In this document: piece by piece, positions 19,288 to 26,892 of the stretch
Numbering within the stretch: the stretch's first letter is position 1
Layout: the number at the start of each line of letters is the position of its first letter
Source of the DNA: BMS3ABIN03 sp964418885
Lineage (GTDB): Bacteria > Bacteroidota > Ignavibacteria > Ignavibacteriales > Ignavibacteriaceae
DNA: 64,000 nucleotides
Reading direction: 5' to 3'
Assembly (NCBI GenBank): GCA_964418885.1
Contig: CAYQNW010000010.1
Span: 4,476-68,475, forward strand
The notes under the pieces: model-generated
What the model was told of the DNA's origin: nothing
The model's input: the letters and a program-made list of their open reading frames with translations, nothing else
Databases searched by the model: none
Translations under genes and position numbers: made by a program

Positions 19288-20033
19288 TGTCAGGACATTC
19301 AAAATGGGCAACAATTAAAAGAAAGAAGGGAGCAGCCGATGCTAAACGGGGAAAGATGTTTACAAAGCTCATAAAGGAAATTACAATAGCTGCACGTGAA
19401 GGTGGTGGCGATCCCGGTGGAAATCCAAGATTACGTCTTGCAATCGACAATGCAAAAGCTGCTAATATGCCCGCAGACAATATTGAAAGAGCAATTAAAA
19501 AGGCTACCGGCGAGCTCGAAGGAGTAACTTATCATGAACTTGTTTATGAAGGTTATGGTCCGGCCGGAGTAGCTTTAATGGTTGAAGTTGCTACCGATAA
19601 TAAAAACAGAACTGTTGCTGATATCAGGCATTCTTTTACCCGGTACGGAGGAAGCCTTGCGGAGACCGGTGCAGTTGCCTGGATGTTCGAACGTAAGGGA
19701 ATAATTTCTTTACCTGAACAGAAAAAAACAGAAGAAGATCTGATGAATATTGTCCTTGAAGCAGGTGCAGAAGATCTGCAATTGGAAGATGAATATTTTT
19801 CGATCCAAACCGATCTTGAATCTTTTGAGCCTGTAAGGAAAGCTTTGATTGCTGCAAACCTCGAACTTGAAAATGCTTCGCTGCAGTGGATTGCCAAGAA
19901 TAACATAAGCATAAAAGGCGACGAAGCAGAAAAAGTAATGAAATTGATAGAGGCAATTGAAGATAACGATGATGTACAGAATGTTTTTACTAATGCGGAT
20001 ATAGATGAGGAGACAATCAACCAGGCTAACTAA
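19287..20033 (+). CDS. yebC: YebC/PmpR-family protein
   Basis: A 248-residue member of the YebC/TACO1 family with the standard opening MSGHSKWATIKRKKGA and the domain II motif AGVALMVEVATDNKNRT. Recent work on the family ties it to ribosome rescue at proline stretches and, in some species, to transcriptional control. Length is typical. It is coupled to recJ by TAATG and is followed 29 nt later by ruvC, the common recombination-gene arrangement. A 155-codon frame on the opposite strand within this gene is a shadow. Confidence 0.95.
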   Translation: MSGHSKWATIKRKKGAADAKRGKMFTKLIKEITIAAREGGGDPGGNPRLRLAIDNAKAANMPADNIERAIKKATGELEGVTYHELVYEGYGPAGVALMVEVATDNKNRTVADIRHSFTRYGGSLAETGAVAWMFERKGIISLPEQKKTEEDLMNIVLEAGAEDLQLEDEYFSIQTDLESFEPVRKALIAANLELENASLQWIAKNNISIKGDEAEKVMKLIEAIEDNDDVQNVFTNADIDEETINQAN

Positions 20034-20062
20034 AGGTGTTTGTAAAATTTTGTAATTAAATT

Positions 20063-20602
20063 ATGATAATACTGGGAATTGATCCCGGAACCAACATTAC
20101 TGGCTACGGGGTAATTAAATGCGAAAAAAATGCCTATAAAAAAATAGCAAGCGGGATAATAAGACTTCCCTCCTCAAAACCAATTCCTACAAGATTAAAA
20201 ATAATTTATGAAGAATTAAACAGCCTGATAAAAAAGTACAAGCCGGATGAGTTTGCAATTGAAACAGCATTTTACGGCAAGAATGTTCAATCGGCAATGA
20301 AGATCGGGTATGCACGCGGTGTTTCAATATTAGCTGCCGTTCATAATGAAATTCCTACAAGCGAGTATTCACCGAGAGAAGTCAAAAAATCTGTGGTTGG
20401 AAAAGGTGCAGCATCGAAAGATCAAGTAAGCTATATGATAAAATCCTTGCTAAGCGTTAAAACGAATGGAATAAAGTCAGACGAAACCGATGCACTCGCG
20501 ATTGCACTTTGTCATGCATTCAGGATGAAAAATCCTGTTAAGAAAAATATGAACTGGAAACAGTTCGCGGAAGCATTTCCTGAAAGAATTATAAACGAAT
20601 AA
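20063..20602 (+). CDS. ruvC: Holliday junction endonuclease RuvC
   Basis: A 179-residue resolvase with the RNase H-like fold. The catalytic acids are visible: D7 in GIDPGTNITGYG, the glutamate in FAIETAFYGKN (about 68), and the acidic pair in KSDETDALAIA (about 140-143). It cuts Holliday junctions symmetrically together with RuvAB. It is 6 nt ahead of ruvA; ruvB is not in the window. Confidence 0.96.
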   Translation: MIILGIDPGTNITGYGVIKCEKNAYKKIASGIIRLPSSKPIPTRLKIIYEELNSLIKKYKPDEFAIETAFYGKNVQSAMKIGYARGVSILAAVHNEIPTSEYSPREVKKSVVGKGAASKDQVSYMIKSLLSVKTNGIKSDETDALAIALCHAFRMKNPVKKNMNWKQFAEAFPERIINE

Positions 20603-20608
20603 GAAAAA

Positions 20609-21190
20609 ATGATCGGTTATTTAAGCGGCAAAATAAAATCTTCAAAACCAACCCGGTTGTTACTAGATGTTAACGGCGTGGGTTATGTGGTTAACATTTC
20701 AATAAACACTTTTGAAAAGATTACAAACAAAGAAGCCGTAAGTCTTTTTGTTCACACTCATGTTAAGGAAGACTCGATTTCCCTTTACGGATTTTATAAT
20801 GAATCTGAAAAGGAAATGTTCGAGCATTTAATCTCGGTCAACGGAATTGGTCCTAAGCTGGCATTGGGCGTACTTTCAGGAATTACGACAGAAGATCTGA
20901 AAGAAGCAATTGAAGAAGGGAATGTTTCCCGTATCGTTTCTGTGCCGGGAATAGGAAGAAAGACTGCTGAAAGATTGGTTCTTGAACTCAAAACAAAAGT
21001 TAGAGATGTTGTCGCAGAAGAAAGCGGCACTACACATCACGGTGTAAAACAGGAAGCTGTTGCAGCATTAACAACCCTGGGATATAATATGGCAATTGCA
21101 GAAAAAACAATACATGGAATATTATCATCCTCACCTGCTTGTACATTGGAAGAATTAATTAAGAAAGCTTTGGGAGAATTAAATAGATAA
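20609..21190 (+). CDS. ruvA: Holliday junction branch-migration protein RuvA
   Basis: A 193-residue protein with an OB-fold N-terminal domain (MIGYLSGKI opening), two helix-hairpin-helix motifs (VNGIGPKLALGVL about 75-87 and VPGIGRKTAERLVLEL about 110-125), and the C-terminal domain III that touches RuvB. It forms tetramers on Holliday junctions and recruits the RuvB motor. It is the last gene of the recombination block. Confidence 0.96.
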   Translation: MIGYLSGKIKSSKPTRLLLDVNGVGYVVNISINTFEKITNKEAVSLFVHTHVKEDSISLYGFYNESEKEMFEHLISVNGIGPKLALGVLSGITTEDLKEAIEEGNVSRIVSVPGIGRKTAERLVLELKTKVRDVVAEESGTTHHGVKQEAVAALTTLGYNMAIAEKTIHGILSSSPACTLEELIKKALGELNR

Positions 21191-21227
21191 AAGTTCATTA
21201 TTCAATTGTCAAATACCAAATAAATTT

Positions 21228-21297
21228 CAAATCCTAATTCTCTATAATTAAAAACCGTCAAAACGGTTATCTTAATTTGTTTGTCATTTAGGATTTG
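21228..21297. repeat. Palindromic intergenic element between ruvA and the FAH gene
   Basis: A perfect 10-bp inverted repeat CAAATCCTAA/TTAGGATTTG (21228-21237 with 21288-21297) encloses a second small hairpin AACCGT/ACGGTT (21253-21258 with 21263-21268). The genes on either side converge, so the inner hairpin may also terminate transcription. The nested layout resembles small non-coding repeats common in Bacteroidota intergenic DNA. Confidence 0.55.
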
Positions 21298-21309
21298 TCG
21301 TTTGAATAT

Positions 21310-21966
21310 TTAAACAACCTTAGCTGATAACTTCGCTATTCCTTCAATCCCGGCGTTTATCACATCTCCCTTATTTACAATTCCTACTCCTTTAGGTGTC
21401 CCGGTATAAATCAGATCACCTTTTTCCAACGTCATTAAGGAAGAAATATACTGTACTATTTCCGCAGGCTTTAAAATCATCTTAATCAGCTTATCCCTTT
21501 GTCTTTCCTTATCGTTAATTGAAAGAAATATTTCTTCTTCTAATGATAAATTGTAATCTTCTTTCAATACAAATTCGGAAAGAACAGCAGAGGTATCAAA
21601 ACATTTTGCAATTGTCCACGGATGACCTTCTTTCTTCATCTTCGCCTGGATGTCGCGCAGGGTCATGTCCAATCCAACTCCGTAAGCAGAAATTGCTGTT
21701 TCAGCCGCCTCAATATTGATATCTTTAACCTTTTTACCAATCATTAAAACGAGTTCAACCTCATGATGCAATTCGTTTGAAAAGGATGGATATGAAATTT
21801 TATCTCCTGAGTAAATTACAGCGGTAGTCGGCTTTAAAAATATTACAGGCTTTTCAGGCACGACACTTCCGAGTTCAAGAGCATGCTCAGCATAGTTCTT
21901 ACCAACACAGACTATTTTTCCAATTTCTAATTCCTTGTTACTGTTTTTTATTTTTATTGTTTTCAT
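21310..21966 (-). CDS. Fumarylacetoacetate hydrolase-family protein
   Basis: A 218-residue protein comprising only the FAH catalytic domain, close in size to acylpyruvate hydrolases and oxaloacetate decarboxylases (YcgM/FAHD1 type). Family signatures present: GKNYAEHALELG near the start, HHEVELVLMIGKKV with the metal-binding glutamates, GVGLDMTLRDIQAKMK and the C-terminal YTGTPKGVG. It acts on small 2-oxo acids in the cytoplasm; the precise substrate is not determinable. It is 136 nt downstream of the SRPBCC gene on the same strand. Confidence 0.9.
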   Translation of the reverse strand: MKTIKIKNSNKELEIGKIVCVGKNYAEHALELGSVVPEKPVIFLKPTTAVIYSGDKISYPSFSNELHHEVELVLMIGKKVKDINIEAAETAISAYGVGLDMTLRDIQAKMKKEGHPWTIAKCFDTSAVLSEFVLKEDYNLSLEEEIFLSINDKERQRDKLIKMILKPAEIVQYISSLMTLEKGDLIYTGTPKGVGIVNKGDVINAGIEGIAKLSAKVV

Positions 21967-22102
21967 ACGGACTTTCTCTATGTTAGCTTTTAATTAATTA
22001 TAAATAACTCTTGATAAAATTAATTCTGTTTTCCCTGAAAACATAAAAAAGACAATAAAAGTGATTTAAACAATGCCGATTAATCCTTATTTCTACAATC
22101 GT

Positions 22103-22546
22103 TTATTCATCACCTTTTTCGATGAACTCTTTCAGGCTCGTTCCAAGTATCTGATTCCATCCTTCAACAAAACTTTCTTTTGCAAGATCGGGGTTTTCAG
22201 TACCAAAACTTTCAATTCCTTCATGCGTTAATCTCAATCTTGTTTTACTTCCTTCGTCAAAAAGTTCGAAAGTTACAATACTATTACCGGGATGTTCATA
22301 GTATCGCCATAAATAAGAAAATTTTTTGTCCGGTATAACTTCTGTAATCTTACATAAATGTAAATAAGACTGACCCCTCTTCCCTTTTCCTCGGAATTGA
22401 AATTCAAATCCGGCTTCAAGTTTTAGCTCCGTAAGAAGATCAAAACACCATTGTTTCAAATCCTCTTTAGTTGTAATTGCCTTCCAAACTTTAGTAGTAG
22501 GAACGTTTAGCAATACTTCTTTTATTACTGGCTCGGTTTTATTCAT
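22103..22546 (-). CDS. SRPBCC/AHSA1-domain protein
   Basis: A 147-residue START-like ligand-binding protein of the Aha1-C-terminal (AHSA1) family, recognised by the opening VPTTKVWKAITTKEDLKQW and by KTRLRLTHEGIE with a closing WNQILGTSLKEFIE. These proteins bind hydrophobic molecules, but most bacterial members have no known role. It follows the EamA gene after 38 nt on the same strand, so they are likely co-transcribed. Confidence 0.85.
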   Translation of the reverse strand: MNKTEPVIKEVLLNVPTTKVWKAITTKEDLKQWCFDLLTELKLEAGFEFQFRGKGKRGQSYLHLCKITEVIPDKKFSYLWRYYEHPGNSIVTFELFDEGSKTRLRLTHEGIESFGTENPDLAKESFVEGWNQILGTSLKEFIEKGDE

Positions 22547-22584
22547 TTTTTGTTCTCAAGATAGCTTTTTATTGTTTTAATTTC

Positions 22585-23499
22585 TTATGATTTGTTGAAC
22601 TTTGGTTTTATTCTTCTTTTTAGTTGAACAAGAACTGCACCGATAGCCGCTATCGACATACCGATAATTTCCTTGAAAGATATTTCCTCTCCCAGGAAAA
22701 TCCACGCCAGCACAGCAATTTGAATAAGCATTGTCCCATTTATAATGCTGGATTCCAATGCGGTCAAAGTTTTTAAGGTATAATTCCAGATTACAAAAGC
22801 AATAGCCGTGTTAACAAAAGCAAGCCATAAAAGATAGATAATGTTCTGCATACTAATCGAAGGAAGCCCTTGTAATGTAATTCCCACAACAAGAAGTACG
22901 ACTGCACCAAAGCCCATACTTATTAGAGTAACCACATAAGGATTGATTCTTCCACTCCGGTTAACATCTCTGCCAAGAACCGCTGACCCTGAGTTTGCCA
23001 GAACGCCAACTGTCATCACAATTAATCCAAGGGACTGATTATCGCTTAATCGGACAGGATAGAAATATGTAAATATCCCAATCACAAAAAGTACTGCACC
23101 AGTCCATTGTAAAAAATAGGGATACTCTTTCAGTAAAAAGATTGCCATTACCGCAACAACCAGGGGTGTAAAGTTCAGCCAAAGACTTACGGTTACTGAA
23201 GGCAAAAGCTGTAAGCCCATAAACATAGATCCCTGTGTAAAACAGATAAACAGGATACCAAGCAAAATCAGTTTCAGCCAATCTTTTCTCTCTAAATTTT
23301 TAATGGCTTGTTTGTTTTTCTTTGTAAAGGATAAGGGGAGCAGGCAAATAAGAGCAAGTATGTAACGTAAACCCGCATAGGTTAACGGTGGAATTTCTGC
23401 TAATCCCCATTTTATCAGTATGAAAGAAGTTGACCAGAGAAAGGTAACAAGCAAGGCGAGAAGTATCGCTTTTAAGTGTGGTGAAATGATTAAATTCAT
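22585..23499 (-). CDS. EamA/DMT-superfamily transporter
   Basis: A 304-residue inner-membrane protein with ten predicted helices forming two EamA repeats (about 10-145 and 158-295), as in RhaT/YdcZ-like metabolite exporters. The first helix reads LLALLVTFLWSTSFILIKW, a typical EamA start. The cytoplasmic tail is basic. The substrate is unknown; family members export amino acids, purines or other metabolites. A TATATTTG box lies only 5 nt before the ATG, so the mRNA may be leaderless. Confidence 0.9.
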   Translation of the reverse strand: MNLIISPHLKAILLALLVTFLWSTSFILIKWGLAEIPPLTYAGLRYILALICLLPLSFTKKNKQAIKNLERKDWLKLILLGILFICFTQGSMFMGLQLLPSVTVSLWLNFTPLVVAVMAIFLLKEYPYFLQWTGAVLFVIGIFTYFYPVRLSDNQSLGLIVMTVGVLANSGSAVLGRDVNRSGRINPYVVTLISMGFGAVVLLVVGITLQGLPSISMQNIIYLLWLAFVNTAIAFVIWNYTLKTLTALESSIINGTMLIQIAVLAWIFLGEEISFKEIIGMSIAAIGAVLVQLKRRIKPKFNKS

Positions 23500-23504
23500 T
23501 CACC

Positions 23505-23512
23505 CAAATATA
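23505..23512 (-). promoter_or_regulatory. TATATTTG -7 box directly upstream of the EamA gene
   Basis: On the minus strand an exact TAnnTTTG match ends 5 nt before the start codon at 23499. With usual spacing the transcript would begin at or next to the ATG. No clear -33 element was seen. Confidence 0.4.
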
Positions 23513-23558
23513 TAAAGATTTTTAATAGGTAGAAGATAATTGTTTGCAATTTTCCTTT

Positions 23559-24371
23559 TCAGGCGAGTAACGAGTGTATCTTTTTTTCATTGACTGAATT
23601 CGGATAAAAATCTCCCATCCATCTTTTGCATCTGTTAGCATCCAATGGGACTCCTATTGCCGGAACATCATACTTAGCACATAATCTTAATCCGTTTATC
23701 AGTTCCGGGATACAAGCAACGCCGAAAGCACCAACACTATGCCCATTTGCTATTGCGAGCCTGAAAACTTTTTTAAGATTAGCTTCTCTCCATATGTACG
23801 CTTTAATGTGGTGTGATCTCATCATTTTGCTCACACGATTAATAGAACAATTTTTTGAGCAGTTTTTACAAACATAATCGGTTCCATCTGAAACTGATAA
23901 ACATTCCATTTCCTGATCGTGAAGACAATGTGGCAGAAACGCATATTTAGTTTCAGATAAATTAAAACTTTCCTTGTTTAAACGGTTTACGAGTTCAATT
24001 TCTATCATGTAGAGAAGGTATTGTTCACGGGAGGTATTTAAAGTAGAGCCACATTTTTTAGATAACGGAAGATTTTTAAGATATAAATCGATGCCTGTAA
24101 AATACTTTGAAAAGATGCTTTCTGCTCCGATTAGAATTTCCCTAAGAAATGAATTTTCAAGCATAGTTTTTATAACTTTCTTGAGTCTTCTTTTATGCAA
24201 AGAGTTTTTTCTAATAAACTCAAGAAGTTTTGTATCATGGTTGAATTGGTTCAAAATGGTTTTTACAAAGTTATTTAGCTCTTCATAAAATAAATCTGTT
24301 GAATCATCCCTCCCATAAAGTGAATAGGTTTTACCGATTATTTTTTCCTCGTCAATTCCAATCTTTCCCAA
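23559..24371 (-). CDS. DUF116-domain protein
   Basis: A 270-residue cytoplasmic protein. Residues about 155-260 match DUF116: a cysteine cluster (CLHDQEMEC, then CKNCSKNC, about 160-190) that probably binds metal or an iron-sulphur cluster, and the GVACIPELINGLRLC and LDANRC stretches. DUF116 proteins often occur near lipoate or biotin genes, but no such neighbour is present. The start is TTG at 24369-24371; the frame is closed upstream by a TAA 18 nt earlier and contains no ATG. The function is unknown. Confidence 0.8.
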   Translation of the reverse strand: MGKIGIDEEKIIGKTYSLYGRDDSTDLFYEELNNFVKTILNQFNHDTKLLEFIRKNSLHKRRLKKVIKTMLENSFLREILIGAESIFSKYFTGIDLYLKNLPLSKKCGSTLNTSREQYLLYMIEIELVNRLNKESFNLSETKYAFLPHCLHDQEMECLSVSDGTDYVCKNCSKNCSINRVSKMMRSHHIKAYIWREANLKKVFRLAIANGHSVGAFGVACIPELINGLRLCAKYDVPAIGVPLDANRCKRWMGDFYPNSVNEKKIHSLLA

Positions 24372-24607
24372 ATTGCATTTACCAATAATTTATTTAGTAA
24401 CTATGTAAAAAGTATTATTAATTTTTATCTAAAGTTAATCTTTATGATAATAATTATGCGGGTATTAAGCGGGATGCAACAAGAAAAGTATTTGTCCGAT
24501 TTATTACGTTACTAATTTATTAAATACTTTAGACCCTATCATAAATGTCAAGAGAGAGTAAAATACATACAAAAAAATAAATAGAAAGCCTGTTGTTAAA
24601 TGTTGGA

Positions 24608-26758
24608 TCATTCTATTCTTAAATGATTTCCCTCAACGATTATATTATGCTTTTTATTATCGACAGTAAAATTTTTAAGAATCAGTTTTTTAACTTTCTC
24701 AGGAAGCATTGGTGAGTATTTTTCTTCTAAGCCATTATCTGTCAATCTCAAACCGGTATACCCAAAAATAACCTGTTGAAGAAAAGATCCTGCCCCGGTA
24801 ATGAAATTTACAGAATTATTTGTATGTGTTTCAGCCAGAACATTAAATGGTGGTCTAAGATAACCATATAAGGTGTTGGTTATAATTGCATTAAATAAAC
24901 TATCCATTCCCAATTCTGCAGCAATAATAGGAACGAAGTTCGTACCCATCATTGCGCCGGCACCATGCTTTCCTAAACTTTTTACAGCGTGTATTAAATT
25001 ATTTCTCTTTGTATTATCACTCATCTTCATTTGAAGCGGATAGCTGAGTAGATTGACGACACTAGACCAAAGTTGAGTGGCTCCAACATCAGCGAGTGCA
25101 GTTCCATAAGTGGGATGGTATTCCTCTTTATCATTATATGGGATAAACATTTTTTTGCTGATTTCTCCCCATTTAGGATTCTTCTTAGTTCCAAGAACAT
25201 CACTTACTTTATCTGCTAACTCTAGGTTTATTTTTGCCACTGAATTAGTGTAGGTTTCGTTGCTTACACCAATCAATCCTTCGCTTACCGACACTACCTT
25301 CCCAATTTCATATCTGTCTTTTTCTTTGTTATAATTTACCCTGCTTGTCCAGAAGTCTGCTGTTGCAGAAATCACTTTTGACCCATAATTGTTTAGCCAG
25401 TTCGTATCTCTTGTAGCCAGAAAATATTGCCATTGAGCCAGAGCTACATCTCCAACCACATGATTTTCCCCAATTGCATTTTGATGGGCGAAATAAGGAG
25501 TGCTTTCTTCTCCAAGATCGTCAGATTCCCAGGGATACATTGCCCCTTTGTAATTATTTTTCATTGCATTTTCTTCAGCACTTTTAAGAGTATTGTATCT
25601 GAACATTATTATTGATTTTGCCATACCAGGATGCATAAATAAAAGCGGGGGAAACATATAAGTATCTGCATCCCAGAATATATGTCCATAGTATCCGCTG
25701 GTAGCTAATCCCATCGGAGGAATACTGAAATGTGTGTTTTTATCGACGCTACAAAGAAGATAGAAAATCATGGAATGAATGATCTTTTGTAAAGAGTTAT
25801 CCCCTTCAATTACTATATCGGTTTTCCATAAGTTGTTCCATTCTTTTTTATGGTCATCCAATAATTTATTAAAGCCTTCATATGCAGCAGCAGTACAAAT
25901 TTCCCCTGCTTTCTCAACATCCGCCCCGGGGACAATTGAAACGAATTTATAAAAAGTATATTTCACTCCTTTCTCAGGAAGAAACTTTATTATTATTTCA
26001 GTGGATTTATTTCTGTCAACAGAAGAAATCTCTGGGTTTGAAACATTTATTTCATAATAAACTTCAGAGGCAATGGATACTTTTGTATTTCTTCCTTCGC
26101 TTTTTGTGAGAGCCTGAATTTGACCCCCGTTTGAACTTTTTTTGGAGTTAATCTTTAAAACTTCAACAAACCCTGGATACCATTCTGCAGGCCAGGTACC
26201 AGGTGGATTTGGTTTAATTGTTTCAAGTTTTGCTAAAGGCATTCGCTGTGGTTTTTCTCTTTCCTTAATAGGAAATGATAATTTTATAGTATCAGAAAAG
26301 TTCGTGGATAAATCAAATTTTATTACTGCAAGATTTTGATTTTTTCTTGAAACAAATGTTAAGATATTTAAATCTGTTTTTTTACTATCTACATTCCAGC
26401 TGTAATTTGTTTCAAGCAGGCCATTATACATATCAAGTTTTTGAGAATAATTTGTTATCTCCGTTGAGTCATTAGGCGCAGTATCATTTAGCCATCTTTT
26501 GCTGTTAAAATAATTTATTTCATTCCATTCAGGAAGACAAGCAATTCTTGGAATATCATCTTTCGCGTGATCGTAAAGTTTTATTATATAAGATTCTGCC
26601 GGAAAGCTTCCTAACTGCGACGAAGACAAACTAAAATGACCATTCCCTAAATAAGCTGGGAAATAAGTTCCTGATTTATGAGCAGTAATAAGAAAACCAG
26701 CATCCTGAGGAAAGATTAAATTTCGGCAAAGCATGAAAAGAATTAAAAGCTTATACAC
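24608..26758 (-). CDS. Secreted GH65-family glycoside hydrolase (acid trehalase/kojibiose hydrolase-like)
   Basis: A 716-residue protein with a signal peptide (about 1-18), a beta-sandwich N-terminal half and an (alpha/alpha)6 barrel. The GH65 signatures are GHIFWDADTYMFPPLL (about 358-373, with the substrate-binding Asp) and the general-acid glutamate in VSEGLIG (about 489) followed by NETYTN. The layout resembles the ATHL1-like hydrolases of GH65 rather than the phosphorylases, so cleavage of alpha-linked glucose disaccharides such as trehalose or kojibiose in the periplasm is likely. The start is GTG, supported by GGAG 5 nt upstream. It lies downstream of the TonB receptor on the same strand and opposite an MFS-trehalase pair. 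Confidence 0.85.
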   Translation of the reverse strand: MYKLLILFMLCRNLIFPQDAGFLITAHKSGTYFPAYLGNGHFSLSSSQLGSFPAESYIIKLYDHAKDDIPRIACLPEWNEINYFNSKRWLNDTAPNDSTEITNYSQKLDMYNGLLETNYSWNVDSKKTDLNILTFVSRKNQNLAVIKFDLSTNFSDTIKLSFPIKEREKPQRMPLAKLETIKPNPPGTWPAEWYPGFVEVLKINSKKSSNGGQIQALTKSEGRNTKVSIASEVYYEINVSNPEISSVDRNKSTEIIIKFLPEKGVKYTFYKFVSIVPGADVEKAGEICTAAAYEGFNKLLDDHKKEWNNLWKTDIVIEGDNSLQKIIHSMIFYLLCSVDKNTHFSIPPMGLATSGYYGHIFWDADTYMFPPLLFMHPGMAKSIIMFRYNTLKSAEENAMKNNYKGAMYPWESDDLGEESTPYFAHQNAIGENHVVGDVALAQWQYFLATRDTNWLNNYGSKVISATADFWTSRVNYNKEKDRYEIGKVVSVSEGLIGVSNETYTNSVAKINLELADKVSDVLGTKKNPKWGEISKKMFIPYNDKEEYHPTYGTALADVGATQLWSSVVNLLSYPLQMKMSDNTKRNNLIHAVKSLGKHGAGAMMGTNFVPIIAAELGMDSLFNAIITNTLYGYLRPPFNVLAETHTNNSVNFITGAGSFLQQVIFGYTGLRLTDNGLEEKYSPMLPEKVKKLILKNFTVDNKKHNIIVEGNHLRIE

Positions 26759-26892
26759 AGTTACTCCAAATTTTACAGACCAGATATTAGCAAAAAATTA
26801 TTGATGTGAAAATTTAATAAAAAAATTGCAGCATAAACATTTTGATCTGCTTATGCTGCAAATAAGATTTGACTTATGAAACAATTAAACCA

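Noticed and set aside
19553..20020. 155-codon open frame on the minus strand
   Set aside because: It is antisense to yebC and is explained by that gene's codon pattern.
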